Below, piece by piece: positions 18,384 through 27,224 of a DNA stretch of 64,000 nucleotides. How positions within the stretch are numbered: the stretch's first letter is position 1; every line of letters begins with the position of its first letter. The position numbers and the translations under genes are program-made. Source of the DNA: Cloacibacterium normanense (lineage in GTDB: Bacteria > Bacteroidota > Bacteroidia > Flavobacteriales > Weeksellaceae); the NCBI RefSeq assembly GCF_003860565.1, contig NZ_CP034157.1:1240001-1304000 (forward strand). Reading direction: 5' to 3'. The notes beneath the pieces were generated by a model. It had not been told where the DNA came from, searched no databases, and saw only the letters and a program-made list of their open reading frames with translations.

Positions 18384-18974
18384 TTAATGTCTTCCTCTCA
18401 AAACTTCTTCTATGTCTTGTAATTTGAAATTTTTAGCCTTCAATAAAATTAAAAAGTGATACAATAAATCTGCTGCTTCATTTTTGAACAAGTCATCATT
18501 GTCATCTTTCGCCTCAATAACCAATTCTACAGCTTCCTCTCCTACTTTTTGGGCTACTTTATTGATGCCTCTTTGATAGAGTTTTGAAGTATAAGAACCT
18601 TCTACATTTTCATCAATTCTTTGGTTGATAATCGCTTCTAATTCATACAGAAAACCTTTAGTATCTTTTTCTCCAAAACAACTGAAATTACCAGTATGAC
18701 AAACCACATTTGTTGGTTTTACTTTGATGAGTAAAGTATCATCATCACAATCTTTTTCGATGCTTTTTACATATAAATAATTTTCAGAAGATTCACCTTT
18801 TAACCAAATTCTATCTTTGGTTCTGCTAAAAAAGTGAACCTTCCCCGTTTCTTCTGTTAATTTTAGAGCTTCTTCATTCATAAAACCGAGCATTAACACT
18901 TGTAATGTGGTTTCGTCTTGAATAATTACGGGAACTAATCCGTTTCCTTTTTCAAAATTTATCATTGAATTCAT
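18384..18974 (-). CDS. hisIE: Bifunctional phosphoribosyl-AMP cyclohydrolase / phosphoribosyl-ATP pyrophosphatase
   Basis: Two histidine-pathway enzymes are fused. Residues 1 to about 105 are HisI, with TGKVHFFSRTKDRIWLKGE and the zinc-type CxH/C residues in NVVCHTGNFSCFG. Residues from about 110 are HisE, a helical domain with GEEAVELVIEAKD and EAADLLYHFLILL. It is 196 aa. It is the last gene of the his operon and ends at the shared terminator. Confidence 0.97.
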   Translation of the reverse strand: MNSMINFEKGNGLVPVIIQDETTLQVLMLGFMNEEALKLTEETGKVHFFSRTKDRIWLKGESSENYLYVKSIEKDCDDDTLLIKVKPTNVVCHTGNFSCFGEKDTKGFLYELEAIINQRIDENVEGSYTSKLYQRGINKVAQKVGEEAVELVIEAKDDNDDLFKNEAADLLYHFLILLKAKNFKLQDIEEVLRGRH

Positions 18975-19041
18975 TTGTTTAATGTTGTTGAAAAAAAATT
19001 ATAATTAATTATTTAAAAATCGTAGATCAAACATCGTAAAT

Positions 19042-19797
19042 CTAAAATCTTATAGCAATATTTTGTTGTTTTAAAACTTGTTTTAAATCGTTGATATTAA
19101 TTTCTCCAAAGTGGAAAATACTTGCTGCTAAAGCTCCTGTAGCTTTGGTTTCGTTAAAAACTTCAGTAAAATCTTTCATTTTTCCTGCACCTCCAGAAGC
19201 GATAATGGGAATATTGACGATTTGTGAAATTTCATTGAGCAATCTCACATCAAAACCTTGTTTTGTTCCATCAAAATCCATAGAAGTGAGTAAAATTTCG
19301 CCAGCTCCTAATTCTTCTACTTTTTTTGCCCAATCGTGGGTTTTATAGTCGGTTTTTATTCTTCCTCCGTTTACAAAAACGTAATCTTCGTCTCCAAATT
19401 GTTTAGAATCTATCGCCACAACTACACATTGACTCCCAAATTTATCTGCAAAAGTTTTAATTAAATCAGGATTTTTAACCGCAGAAGAATTGATGCTGAT
19501 TTTATCTGCACCTGCTTTTAGAAGATTATCAACATCAGAAATTTCTGAAATTCCGCCACCAACAGTAAACGGAATATTGATTTCCTCAGCAATTTTTTCT
19601 ACTAATTGCACCAAAGTTTTTCGGTTTTCGTGAGTTGCGGTAATATCTAGAAAAACCAGTTCATCTGCGCCTTCATCTACATATCTTTTTGCCAATTCTA
19701 CAGGATTTCCTGCATCAATCAACCCCACAAAATTAACTCCTTTTACGGTTCTTCCGTCTTTTATATCCAAACAAGGAATGATTCTTTTCTTTAACAT
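19042..19797 (-). CDS. hisF: Imidazole glycerol phosphate synthase cyclase subunit
   Basis: This TIM barrel makes IGP and AICAR together with the glutaminase HisH. The catalytic Asp pair is in [19 protein letters not shown] and [30 protein letters not shown] and [13 protein letters not shown] are phosphate-binding loops. It is 251 aa. It is separated from hisA by an unrelated four-helix gene. Confidence 0.97.
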   Translation of the reverse strand: MLKKRIIPCLDIKDGRTVKGVNFVGLIDAGNPVELAKRYVDEGADELVFLDITATHENRKTLVQLVEKIAEEINIPFTVGGGISEISDVDNLLKAGADKISINSSAVKNPDLIKTFADKFGSQCVVVAIDSKQFGDEDYVFVNGGRIKTDYKTHDWAKKVEELGAGEILLTSMDFDGTKQGFDVRLLNEISQIVNIPIIASGGAGKMKDFTEVFNETKATGALAASIFHFGEININDLKQVLKQQNIAIRF

Positions 19798-19826
19798 CTT
19801 TTAATTTAAGATTTACGATTTTTGAT

Positions 19827-20183
19827 TTACGATTTATTATTTCTGGCTGACTTTATTGATGCAACAATAATCGCTAAAATTTCGTTGGCTTCACTTAATA
19901 ATTTATGAATTAATTCTTTATGATTTACTGTTTTTTCAAGCAATATTTCAAGAAAAAAAATACATTCATCACATTCTTCTTCTACTATTTTGAGTTTATT
20001 GATAAAATCATTACTCGATTTTGCCCTAGAAACTACTCTATAATTTGCGCCAACAGACAATTCTGCTCTTCCTAACTGATTTTCAATTAATTTAAAAGTT
20101 TTAGAATTAGGTAAAATCTCTAACAATTCTAAAATATCCAAAGAAAACTTTTTGGTGCGATTTCTCAATTCTAAAGAATTCAT
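19827..20183 (-). CDS. Four-helix bundle protein (S23 / 23S rRNA intervening-sequence family)
   Basis: This 118-residue, all-helical protein resembles the S23 (four-helix bundle) family, which was first seen encoded in 23S rRNA intervening sequences and often occurs as a lone passenger gene in Bacteroidota genomes. Recognisable elements are the early FSLDILELLEIL helix, GRAELSVGANYRVVSRAKS, and FINKLKIVEEECDECIFFLEIL. Its function is not known. It is inserted between hisA and hisF, in the same direction, and flanked on both sides by TTACGATT-type repeats. This suggests acquisition as a cassette rather than a his role. Confidence 0.8.
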   Translation of the reverse strand: MNSLELRNRTKKFSLDILELLEILPNSKTFKLIENQLGRAELSVGANYRVVSRAKSSNDFINKLKIVEEECDECIFFLEILLEKTVNHKELIHKLLSEANEILAIIVASIKSARNNKS

Positions 20184-20228
20184 AATGATTAGTTTTTAAA
20201 ATTAAATTTAGTTGTTCATCTTCACAAA

Positions 20229-20951
20229 TCAAAAATCTGAAATCGTCAATCGTAAATCTTCTAAAGAAATTCTTCCTTCATAAATCGCTTTACCAATGAT
20301 GGTTCCAGCGCAACCAATTTCCTTCATTTTTTGCACATCTTCTATGTTCGAAATTCCACCACTTGCAATGAGTTCAATAGTTGAATTTTCTATAATTTCT
20401 TGATACAATGCTGTGGATGGACCTTGCAACATTCCGTCTTTTGAAATATCGGTACAAACCACTTCTTTGAAGCCTTTTTTCTGATATTCTTTGATGAAAT
20501 CTACCACATCTGTTTCAGAATTTTCTAACCAACCCGAAGTTTTGATTTTTCGATCCAAACAATCTGCTCCCAAAATCAATTTTTCGGCTCCAAATTTTTC
20601 TAACCAAGCCAAACATAACTCAGGATTTACCACAGCAACACTTCCCAAAGTCACCTTTTTAGCACCGCTATCAAAAGCTTTTTGCAAATCTTCTTCAGAA
20701 CGAATTCCACCTCCGAAATCAATGATGAGATTGGTCTTTTTAGCGATGTTTTCAATCACTTTTTGGTTGATAATTTTCTTTGCTTTTGCTCCGTCCAAGT
20801 CCACCAAATGTAAATATTGAATCCCGAAATCTTCAAATTCTTTGGCTACTTCAACAGGATTTTCGTTATATATTTTTTTGGTATCATAATCACCTTTAGA
20901 AAGTCTAACACACTTTCCGTCAATGATGTCTATTGCAGGAATAATTTTCAT
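20229..20951 (-). CDS. hisA: ProFAR isomerase
   Basis: This is an Amadori-type isomerase of the histidine pathway with a TIM barrel. [20 protein letters not shown] carries the catalytic Asp, [15 protein letters not shown] and [13 protein letters not shown] are phosphate loops, and [15 protein letters not shown] holds the second active-site region. It is 240 aa. The last residues (LRLTISDF) are encoded by an 'aaatctgaaatcgtcaatcg' repeat stretch, the same kind that fills the his spacers. Confidence 0.97.
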   Translation of the reverse strand: MKIIPAIDIIDGKCVRLSKGDYDTKKIYNENPVEVAKEFEDFGIQYLHLVDLDGAKAKKIINQKVIENIAKKTNLIIDFGGGIRSEEDLQKAFDSGAKKVTLGSVAVVNPELCLAWLEKFGAEKLILGADCLDRKIKTSGWLENSETDVVDFIKEYQKKGFKEVVCTDISKDGMLQGPSTALYQEIIENSTIELIASGGISNIEDVQKMKEIGCAGTIIGKAIYEGRISLEDLRLTISDF

Positions 20952-21017
20952 ATTTTTTATTTACGAATTACGATTTATTAATCACGATTTGATTCATTTT
21001 AATCCAAAATCGGAAAT
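20952..21017. repeat. TTACGATT-type spacer repeat, hisH-hisA
   Basis: ATTTACGAATTACGATTTATTAATCACGATTTG is followed by AAAATCGGAAATCTAAAATC. The same words recur at 18.99-19.04, 19.80-19.83 and 21.60-21.69 kb in other his spacers. No gene is present. Confidence 0.55.
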
Positions 21018-21602
21018 CTAAAATCTTAAATTTAAAAAATTTTCTAATAGTTTAAAACCAGCATCTCCAGATTTTTCTGGGTGAAATTGAGCTGCATAGA
21101 AATTGTCTTTTTCCAAAGTAGCACTGAATGGAGTAATATAATTACAAACCGAGGTTGTACTTTCAACAATTTCCGCATAATAACTGTGTACAAAGTAAAA
21201 ATTATCAATCTCAGAGATGTTTTCTAGCAATTTTCCTTTCATTTCCGAAACATTATTCCATCCCATGTGTGGAACGATGTCTGAATTAGGGAACAATTTC
21301 ACTTCGCAATCAAAAATCCCAAGTGCTTTTGTATTGCCTTCTTCCGAAGCATTACACATCAGTTGCATTCCGAGACAAATTCCCAAAACTGGTTGTTTCA
21401 AATTCGGAATTATTGCATCTAAACCTCTTTCCTGAAGTTTTTTCATTGCCGAGGAAGCTTCTCCTACTCCTGGAAAAATCACTTTATCAGCGTTTTTTAT
21501 CGTTTCGATGTTAGAAGTAATTACCGCTTCAAAGCCTAATTTTTTCAGTGCATTTTGAACGGATTTTACATTTCCTGCATCGTAGTCTATAATTGCTATC
21601 AT
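21018..21602 (-). CDS. hisH: Imidazole glycerol phosphate synthase glutaminase subunit
   Basis: This glutaminase feeds ammonia to HisF. The nucleophile Cys is in VLGICLGMQLMCNASEEG and the His/Glu dyad in AAQFHPEKSGDAG. IDYDAGNVKSVQNALKKLG at the N-terminus is typical. It is 194 aa. It lies between hisB and hisA with repeat-filled spacers on both sides. Confidence 0.97.
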   Translation of the reverse strand: MIAIIDYDAGNVKSVQNALKKLGFEAVITSNIETIKNADKVIFPGVGEASSAMKKLQERGLDAIIPNLKQPVLGICLGMQLMCNASEEGNTKALGIFDCEVKLFPNSDIVPHMGWNNVSEMKGKLLENISEIDNFYFVHSYYAEIVESTTSVCNYITPFSATLEKDNFYAAQFHPEKSGDAGFKLLENFLNLRF

Positions 21603-21695
21603 TTTTTTTTACGAATTACGATTTGTGATTTACGATTCTTAGAATCTATATTTTTAAATTACAAAATTCAAAATCTAAAATCTAAAATTTAAAAT
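21603..21695. repeat. TTACGATT-type spacer repeat, hisB-hisH
   Basis: TTTACGAATTACGATTTG, TGATTTACGATTC, the palindrome GATTCTTAGAATC and repeated AAAATCTAAAATCTAAAATTT occupy this spacer. No gene is present. Confidence 0.55.
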
Positions 21696-22793
21696 TTAAA
21701 GAGTTCCTTTTGTACTTGGAAGGTTAAAATTTTGGTCGGTTTGAGCAACAGCATTTCTCAAAACTTTAGCAAAAGCTTTGAAAATGCTTTCTATTTTGTG
21801 GTGTTCATTTTCTCCTTCCACAGAAATATTCAAGTTACATTTTGCGCTGTCTGAAAATGATTTGAAGAAGTGATAAAACATTTCTGTAGGCAGTTCTCCA
21901 ATTTTTTCACGCTTAAATTCTGCATTCCAAACCAACCAAGGTCTTCCACCGAAATCAATCGCCACTTGCGCCAAACAATCGTCCATTGGCAAGACAAAAG
22001 CATATCTTTCGATGCCTTTTTTGCTTCCTAAAGCTTGTAAAAAACAATCTCCCAGAACGATGGCAGTATCTTCAATCGTATGGTGTTCATCTACTTCTAA
22101 ATCGCCATTTACTTTTACAAATAAATCAAAATTTCCGTGTTTTGAAATTTGCTCTAACATATGATCAAAGAACTTCAAACCTGTATCAATACTCGATTTT
22201 CCGCTTCCATCAAGATTTAATTCTACCGAAATATCTGTTTCTTTAGTTGTTCTTTTTACTTTCGCTTTTCTTGGAATTTGTTTAAGATATTGATAGATTT
22301 CGTCCCAACTTTTGGTGGTAAAAGTCGCTTCATTATTACTTTCATCAGAAATAAAAATAGATTTTGAACCTAAATTTTTCGCCAATTCCACATCTGTTTT
22401 TCTATCGCCAATCACAAAAGAATTTTCTAAATCGTAATTCCCAAAAATATACTTTTGAAGCATTCCCGTTCTTGGTTTTCTTTTGGGTGAATTTTCGTGT
22501 TCGAAGCTGTCATCTACACAAACTTCACTGAAAAAAATCCCTTCATTTTCGAAAGCTTTCATCATTTTTTCTTGCGGTTTGATGAAATCTTCATAAGGAA
22601 AACTCTCGGTTCCCAAACCGTCTTGATTGGTCACCATCACCAATTCGTAATCCAGTTCTTTAGCGATTTTGGCTAAATTCTGAAAAACTCTTGGGTAAAA
22701 TTCCAGTTTTTCTAATGAATCCACCTGAAAATCAATGGGTGGTTCTATAATTAAAGTTCCGTCTCTATCGATGAATAATACTTTTTTCTTCAT
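21696..22793 (-). CDS. hisB: Bifunctional histidinol-phosphatase / imidazoleglycerol-phosphate dehydratase
   Basis: The N-terminal HAD phosphatase (about 1-165) shows [15 protein letters not shown] with the DxD nucleophile, VMVTNQDG, and [17 protein letters not shown]. The C-terminal dehydratase (about 175-365) shows [17 protein letters not shown] and [15 protein letters not shown], the metal-binding histidine motifs. It is 365 aa. It starts 1 nt after the hisC stop. The fusion lets one chain do two non-consecutive pathway steps. Confidence 0.97.
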   Translation of the reverse strand: MKKKVLFIDRDGTLIIEPPIDFQVDSLEKLEFYPRVFQNLAKIAKELDYELVMVTNQDGLGTESFPYEDFIKPQEKMMKAFENEGIFFSEVCVDDSFEHENSPKRKPRTGMLQKYIFGNYDLENSFVIGDRKTDVELAKNLGSKSIFISDESNNEATFTTKSWDEIYQYLKQIPRKAKVKRTTKETDISVELNLDGSGKSSIDTGLKFFDHMLEQISKHGNFDLFVKVNGDLEVDEHHTIEDTAIVLGDCFLQALGSKKGIERYAFVLPMDDCLAQVAIDFGGRPWLVWNAEFKREKIGELPTEMFYHFFKSFSDSAKCNLNISVEGENEHHKIESIFKAFAKVLRNAVAQTDQNFNLPSTKGTL

Positions 22794-22794
22794 T

Positions 22795-23823
22795 TTAATT
22801 TTTATAATTTTTCAAAGTTTCTATTAATTTTTGATTTTCTTCTTTTGAGCCTACGTTTATTCTCAACGCATTTTCAATTTGAGGATGTCTCAGACTGGTC
22901 AAGATATTCTGAGCGAGCAAAAATTCATATATTTCTATTGGATTTTCTACTTTGATTAAGAAAAAATTGGCTTCTGTAGGATAGATTTTTTTCACAAAAT
23001 CCAATTGATTCAGTTCAACTTTTAGAAACTCTCTTTCTGCTAAAATTTGTTCCAAATTTTCCTTAAAAACTTTTTCATCATTGAGTTGTTCCAAAGCTAT
23101 TTTTTGACTTAAAGAATTCACGTTATAAGGCCCTTTTATGGTATTCATCAAAGTAGCGATTTCTGTAGAGGCTGCGCCAATTCCAATTCTCAAACCTGCC
23201 ATTCCATAAGCTTTAGAAAGGGTTTGTAGAACAATAAGATTTGGATATTTTTCTAACCAAGAAATAGCTGATTTTCTAGAAGAAAATTCTATATAAGCTT
23301 CATCTAAAACCACAATCCCTGAGAAATTATCAATAAAGAACTCTAAATCATCCAGTTCATTTCCTGTTGGATTATTGGGTGAACAAAGAAATAAAACCTT
23401 CAAATTTTCATTCTGAATTTTTTGTAAAAAATCTTCTTTATTAATTTGAAAATTTTCATCTAATTCTAAAGCATTAACTTTATTATCATTGATTTTAGCA
23501 TAAAAAGAATACATCACAAACGATGGATTCATGACCAAAATTTCATCTTTTTTGGGCTCACAAAAAGCTTTGATAATCAAGTCTATCAATTCATCACTTC
23601 CATTCCCGATGAAGAGATTCTTTGGGTTGATATTTTTAAGTTCACTTAATTTTTCCTTCAGTTTTTTTTGTGTAGAATCCGGATAACGATTGAACTCACC
23701 GAAAGGATTCTCATTGGCTTCTAAAAAAACAGGTGCTTCAAAATTTTGACTATCACGAAGCGAAGTATAAGGTTTTAGATTTTTAAGATTTTCTCTTACT
23801 AAATTTTCGAGTTTAAATTCCAT
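22795..23823 (-). CDS. hisC: Histidinol-phosphate aminotransferase
   Basis: This is a class I/II PLP aminotransferase. The N-terminus has YTSLRDSQ and [40 protein letters not shown] and [12 protein letters not shown] (PLP-binding Asp/Tyr) follow. The Schiff-base Lys is in [16 protein letters not shown]. It is 342 aa. It overlaps the end of hisD by 11 nt. Confidence 0.97.
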   Translation of the reverse strand: MEFKLENLVRENLKNLKPYTSLRDSQNFEAPVFLEANENPFGEFNRYPDSTQKKLKEKLSELKNINPKNLFIGNGSDELIDLIIKAFCEPKKDEILVMNPSFVMYSFYAKINDNKVNALELDENFQINKEDFLQKIQNENLKVLFLCSPNNPTGNELDDLEFFIDNFSGIVVLDEAYIEFSSRKSAISWLEKYPNLIVLQTLSKAYGMAGLRIGIGAASTEIATLMNTIKGPYNVNSLSQKIALEQLNDEKVFKENLEQILAEREFLKVELNQLDFVKKIYPTEANFFLIKVENPIEIYEFLLAQNILTSLRHPQIENALRINVGSKEENQKLIETLKNYKN

Positions 23824-25105
23824 TTTCTAATTTTTTTAAGCGTAATGTAACTGCATTTTTATGGGCAAAAAGTCCTTCTTCTGCTGCCATTTTTTCAATC
23901 GTTTTACCAAGATTCTGAATTCCTTTTTCGGAAATTTTTTGAATGGTAATTTTCTTTACAAAACTGTCTAAAGAAACGCCACTGTAAGCTCTTGCATTAC
24001 CATTGGTAGGCAAAGTGTGATTGGTTCCACTGGCGTAATCTCCTGCACTTTCTGGCGTGTAATTCCCTAAGAAAATAGAACCTGCATTGGTAATTTCTGA
24101 TAAAATATTTTCAGGATTTTCAATGGAAAGAATTAAGTGTTCTGGAGCATATTCATTGCTAAATTCAATACATTCTTCAATGGAATTTAAGAGGATGAAA
24201 CTACTGTTTTCCAAAGCTTTCTCGGCGATATCTTTTCTAGGTAAATCTTGTAATTGAGACTCAGTTTCTTGTTTTACTTTTTCTAAAATTTCCTTAGAAA
24301 TCGTCAAGAAAACCACCTGAGAATCTGCACCGTGCTCAGCCTGAGAAAGTAAATCAGCAGCTACAAAACTTGGATTAGCGGTTTCATCTGCGATGACCAA
24401 AACTTCACTCGGACCAGCTGGCATATCAATCGCAATTCCTAATTTTTGAGCAAAAATCTTAGCCTCGGTTACAAATTGATTTCCTGGCCCAAAAATTTTA
24501 TAAACTTTCGGAACTGTTTCCGTTCCTAAACTCATGGCAGCAATGGCTTGAGCTCCACCCACTTTAAAAATTTTAGAAACTCCGCAAAGATTTGCCACAT
24601 ATAAAATAATAGGATTAATTTTTCCATTTTTTTGAGGCGGAGAACACAAAATAATCTCTTTACAACCCGCAATTTGTGCTGGAACCGCTAACATTAAAAC
24701 TGTAGAAAAAAGTGGCGCTGTTCCACCCGGAATGTATAAACCTACTTTATCAATCGCTCTACTTTCACGCCAACAAACTACTCCTTCTGTTGTTTCTATT
24801 TGTTGAGGAATTTCTTTTTGAGACTGGTGGAATTTTTCAATATTAGATTTTGCAGTATTAATGGCAATTTTCAGTTCTTCATCTACCAAATTGATGGCTT
24901 CTTCAACTTCTTGCTGAGAAACTTCAATAGTTTCAAGAATCTGATTATCAAATTTTTCAGCGTAAAATTTCAATGCATTATCGCCTTTATTTTCTACTTT
25001 TTCGAAAATTCCTTTGATAAGATTTTCGATGTCATTTTTTTCAAAGACAGGTCTTTTGGTAAGACTGCTGAATGTATTTTTGGGAGGAAATTCTATTGTT
25101 TTCAT
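23813..25105 (-). CDS. hisD: Histidinol dehydrogenase
   Basis: This zinc enzyme oxidises histidinol to histidine in two NAD+-dependent steps. Signatures are YIPGGTAPLFSTVLMLAVPAQ, GGAQAIAAMSLGTETVPKV and IDMPAGPSEVLVIADE. LSQAEHGADSQVV and NHTLPTNGNARAYSGVSLDSF contain the zinc and catalytic histidines. It is 430 aa. It lies 46 nt after hisG. Confidence 0.98.
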   Translation of the reverse strand: MKTIEFPPKNTFSSLTKRPVFEKNDIENLIKGIFEKVENKGDNALKFYAEKFDNQILETIEVSQQEVEEAINLVDEELKIAINTAKSNIEKFHQSQKEIPQQIETTEGVVCWRESRAIDKVGLYIPGGTAPLFSTVLMLAVPAQIAGCKEIILCSPPQKNGKINPIILYVANLCGVSKIFKVGGAQAIAAMSLGTETVPKVYKIFGPGNQFVTEAKIFAQKLGIAIDMPAGPSEVLVIADETANPSFVAADLLSQAEHGADSQVVFLTISKEILEKVKQETESQLQDLPRKDIAEKALENSSFILLNSIEECIEFSNEYAPEHLILSIENPENILSEITNAGSIFLGNYTPESAGDYASGTNHTLPTNGNARAYSGVSLDSFVKKITIQKISEKGIQNLGKTIEKMAAEEGLFAHKNAVTLRLKKLENGI

Positions 25106-25151
25106 TGTTTATTCGTAAAATCGTTAATCTGCAAAGATGTGAAAGTATAAA

Positions 25152-26009
25152 TTACAAAATCATTTTTTCGATTGGGATGATGAGAATTCCTTCTGCGCCA
25201 GCTTTTTTGAGTTGGTCTATTACTTCCCAAAATCTTTTTTCTTCGATTACAGAGTGTAAACTGCTCCAACCTTCTTCTACCAAAGGTACAATGGTAGGAC
25301 TTTTAAGAACGGGTAAAATGCTTGAAACTTCTTGAATTTTTTCATTAGGAACATTCATCAAGATGTATTTGGTGTTTTTAGATTTTAAAACGGCCTGAAT
25401 TCTAAATAAAAGTCTCTCTAAAATTTCTAATTTTTCAGCAGAAAGATTTTTATTTTTCGCCAAAACTGCCTCAGATTTCAAGATGGTTACGGTTTCTCTC
25501 AATCCATTTTTAAAAAGAGTACTTCCTGAGCTTACAATATCACAAATTCCGTCTGCTAATCCCATGTTTGGAGCAATTTCCACGGAACCAGAAATTACGT
25601 GAATTTCTGCTTCAATATTGTTTTCGGATAAGAAATTTTTAACGGTATTTGGATAAGAAGTCGCTATTTTTTTGCCTTGAAAATACGTTACATCATCGGT
25701 TTCTACCTCTTTCGGGACCGCTAAAGAAACTCTACATTTAGAAAAGCCTAATTTCTGTACGATTTCGATGTTTTTTTGTTTCTCAATAAGTAAATTTTCG
25801 CCAACGATGGCTACATCTACCACTCCATCTTCTACGTATTGAGGAATATCTGAATTTCTAAGAAAATAGATTTCGATAGGGAAATTTTCTACTTGAACTT
25901 TTAATTGGTCTTTGCCATTGTCATAAGAAATTCCGCAATCTTTGAGAAGTTTAATAGAATCTTCGAAAAGTCTTCCGCTTTTTTGAACTGCAATTTTAAG
26001 TGAACTCAT
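25152..26009 (-). CDS. hisG: ATP phosphoribosyltransferase, long (self-regulated) form
   Basis: This is the first enzyme of histidine synthesis, joining ATP and PRPP. The N-terminus LKIAVQKSGRLFEDSI, the middle EIHVISGSVEIAPNMGLADGICDIVSSGSTL (PRPP loop) and a C-terminal ACT-like domain (from about residue 205, NVPNEKIQEVSSILPVLKSPTIVPL) are visible. At 285 aa it is the HisG-L form, which carries its own histidine-binding domain and needs no HisZ. It is the first his gene and lies downstream of the his attenuator. Confidence 0.97.
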   Translation of the reverse strand: MSSLKIAVQKSGRLFEDSIKLLKDCGISYDNGKDQLKVQVENFPIEIYFLRNSDIPQYVEDGVVDVAIVGENLLIEKQKNIEIVQKLGFSKCRVSLAVPKEVETDDVTYFQGKKIATSYPNTVKNFLSENNIEAEIHVISGSVEIAPNMGLADGICDIVSSGSTLFKNGLRETVTILKSEAVLAKNKNLSAEKLEILERLLFRIQAVLKSKNTKYILMNVPNEKIQEVSSILPVLKSPTIVPLVEEGWSSLHSVIEEKRFWEVIDQLKKAGAEGILIIPIEKMIL

Positions 26010-26049
26010 TTTTTGATTTTATTTTTTAAGCCTCGAGTTCTGCAGTAAT

Positions 26050-26135
26050 GAAAAAGAAAAATCCGCCTGAAAAACTCAAGGCGGATTGTAAATATTTTTT
26101 AACTATAATACATGATTCATTATCAACTCGCCTTT
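26050..26135 (-). promoter_or_regulatory. his attenuator: terminator and competing antiterminator
   Basis: In the minus-strand transcript AATCCGCCT (26087-26079) pairs with AGGCGGATT (26068-26060) and is followed by a T-rich tract, an intrinsic terminator. Just after the leader peptide, AAAGGCG (26135-26129) can instead pair with CGCCTT (26083-26078), destroying the terminator stem. The distance to the His codons suits ribosome-stall control. Confidence 0.9.
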
Positions 26136-26178
26136 AGATGAGATGATGATGATGATGGATTAAGTTTAAATTTTTCAT
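26134..26178 (-). CDS. hisL: his operon leader peptide (14 aa, five consecutive His codons)
   Basis: This is a 14-codon frame MKNLNLIHHHHHLI ending in TAA at 26134-26136. The five CAT codons lie at 26143-26157. It is followed by the terminator/antiterminator pair and then hisG. By analogy with the enterobacterial his leader, stalling at His codons when charged tRNA-His is scarce would favour the antiterminator and transcription of hisG onward. The strand of the antiterminator begins directly at the stop codon, so a ribosome terminating there would mask it. Confidence 0.92.
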   Translation of the reverse strand: MKNLNLIHHHHHLI

Positions 26179-26197
26179 TTTTTTTCTAATTCTTTTA

Positions 26198-26205
26198 CAA
26201 ATATA
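26198..26205 (-). promoter_or_regulatory. Predicted -7 box of the his operon
   Basis: On the minus strand this reads TATATTTG, an exact TAnnTTTG match 19 nt before the leader peptide ATG. It implies a 5' leader of roughly 14 nt. Confidence 0.7.
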
Positions 26206-26273
26206 GAGATTTTTTTGAAAATGAAAATTAATTTTCAATTTTTTGAACGTAACAAATATCGTTCTGCGGAATT

Positions 26274-26303
26274 TTTGAATATTAGGCTAAAAAAGTATCT
26301 TTG
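26274..26303 (+). promoter_or_regulatory. Predicted promoter of the first glycosyltransferase gene
   Basis: TTTG (26274-26277), an 18-nt spacer and TATCTTTG (26296-26303) fit the Bacteroidota promoter. The box lies where an apparent GTG start (26303) would fall, which rules that start out. Confidence 0.65.
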
Positions 26304-26320
26304 TGACGAAATATAAAAAT

Positions 26321-27136
26321 ATGAAAGCGTCGGTAATTTTTAGTACCTATAATTCGGAAGAATGGCTAGAAAAAGTGATTTGGGGATTTAGCGTACAAAC
26401 TACTAAAGATTTCGAAATTATTATTGCTGATGATGGCTCTAGAGAAGCCACAAAAAACTTGATTGAGAAATACAAAACTGAACTCGATATTCCTATTATT
26501 CATGTATGGCAAGAAGACAATGGTTTTCAGAAATCGCAGATTCTAAATAAAGCCATCCTTGCTTCTACTACGGATTATTTGATTTTTACCGATGGAGATT
26601 GTATTCCTAGAAAAGATTTTGTAGAAACTCACCTTAACAATAGAGAATCGGGAAGATTTTTATCGGGAGGTTATTTCATGTTGCCCATGAATATTTCAAA
26701 ACTCATCAGCAAAGAAGATGTGCTTTCACAAAAGTGTTTTGATGTGAATTGGTTAACCCAAAATGGTTTGAAAAAATCTTTCAAAAACAATAAACTGTCT
26801 GCTAAAGCTTTCAAAGCGAAACTTCTCAATTTTTTAACCCCTACTAAACCTTCTTGGAATGGTCATAATGCTTCTGGCTGGAAAAAAGATTTGGTTAAAA
26901 TCAATGGATTCAACCAAGAGATGCAATATGGTGGACAAGACCGAGAATTAGGAGAAAGGCTAGAAAATCTTGGAATTAAAGGAAAACAAATAAGATACAG
27001 CGCAATTTGCGTGCATCTAGACCATGCAAGAGGTTATGTAAATCCTGAAACATGGGCAAAAAACAATGCCATCAGAAAAAACACAAGAGACCAAAAACTG
27101 ACTTGGACTGAAAAAGGAATCACCACCAATTTATAA
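26321..27136 (+). CDS. Glycosyltransferase family 2 protein
   Basis: This is a GT-A fold enzyme that would transfer a sugar from a nucleotide-sugar donor, probably for surface polysaccharide or lipid glycosylation. ASVIFSTYNSEEWLEKVI, IIIADDGSREAT and the DxD-like FTDGDCIPRKDF are visible. The later GGQDRELGERLENLGIKGKQI contains the catalytic-region acidic pair. It is 271 aa, soluble, with no membrane segment. The start is ATG 26321 because the -7 box ends at 26303. It is about 34% similar by eye in layout to the next gene, so they may be diverged duplicates. Confidence 0.88.
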   Translation: MKASVIFSTYNSEEWLEKVIWGFSVQTTKDFEIIIADDGSREATKNLIEKYKTELDIPIIHVWQEDNGFQKSQILNKAILASTTDYLIFTDGDCIPRKDFVETHLNNRESGRFLSGGYFMLPMNISKLISKEDVLSQKCFDVNWLTQNGLKKSFKNNKLSAKAFKAKLLNFLTPTKPSWNGHNASGWKKDLVKINGFNQEMQYGGQDRELGERLENLGIKGKQIRYSAICVHLDHARGYVNPETWAKNNAIRKNTRDQKLTWTEKGITTNL

Positions 27137-27224
27137 GTATGAAATCGCCATAATTAGCAAACACAAACGCTAATGAAGAATCAGCGATTGCATATGACCT
27201 TAAAAAAACAATAAGTAACTACAT

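Noticed and set aside
26303-26320. GTG start adding six residues to the first GT2 protein
   Set aside because: The GTG falls on the last base of the predicted -7 box TATCTTTG, so it would lie upstream of the transcript start.
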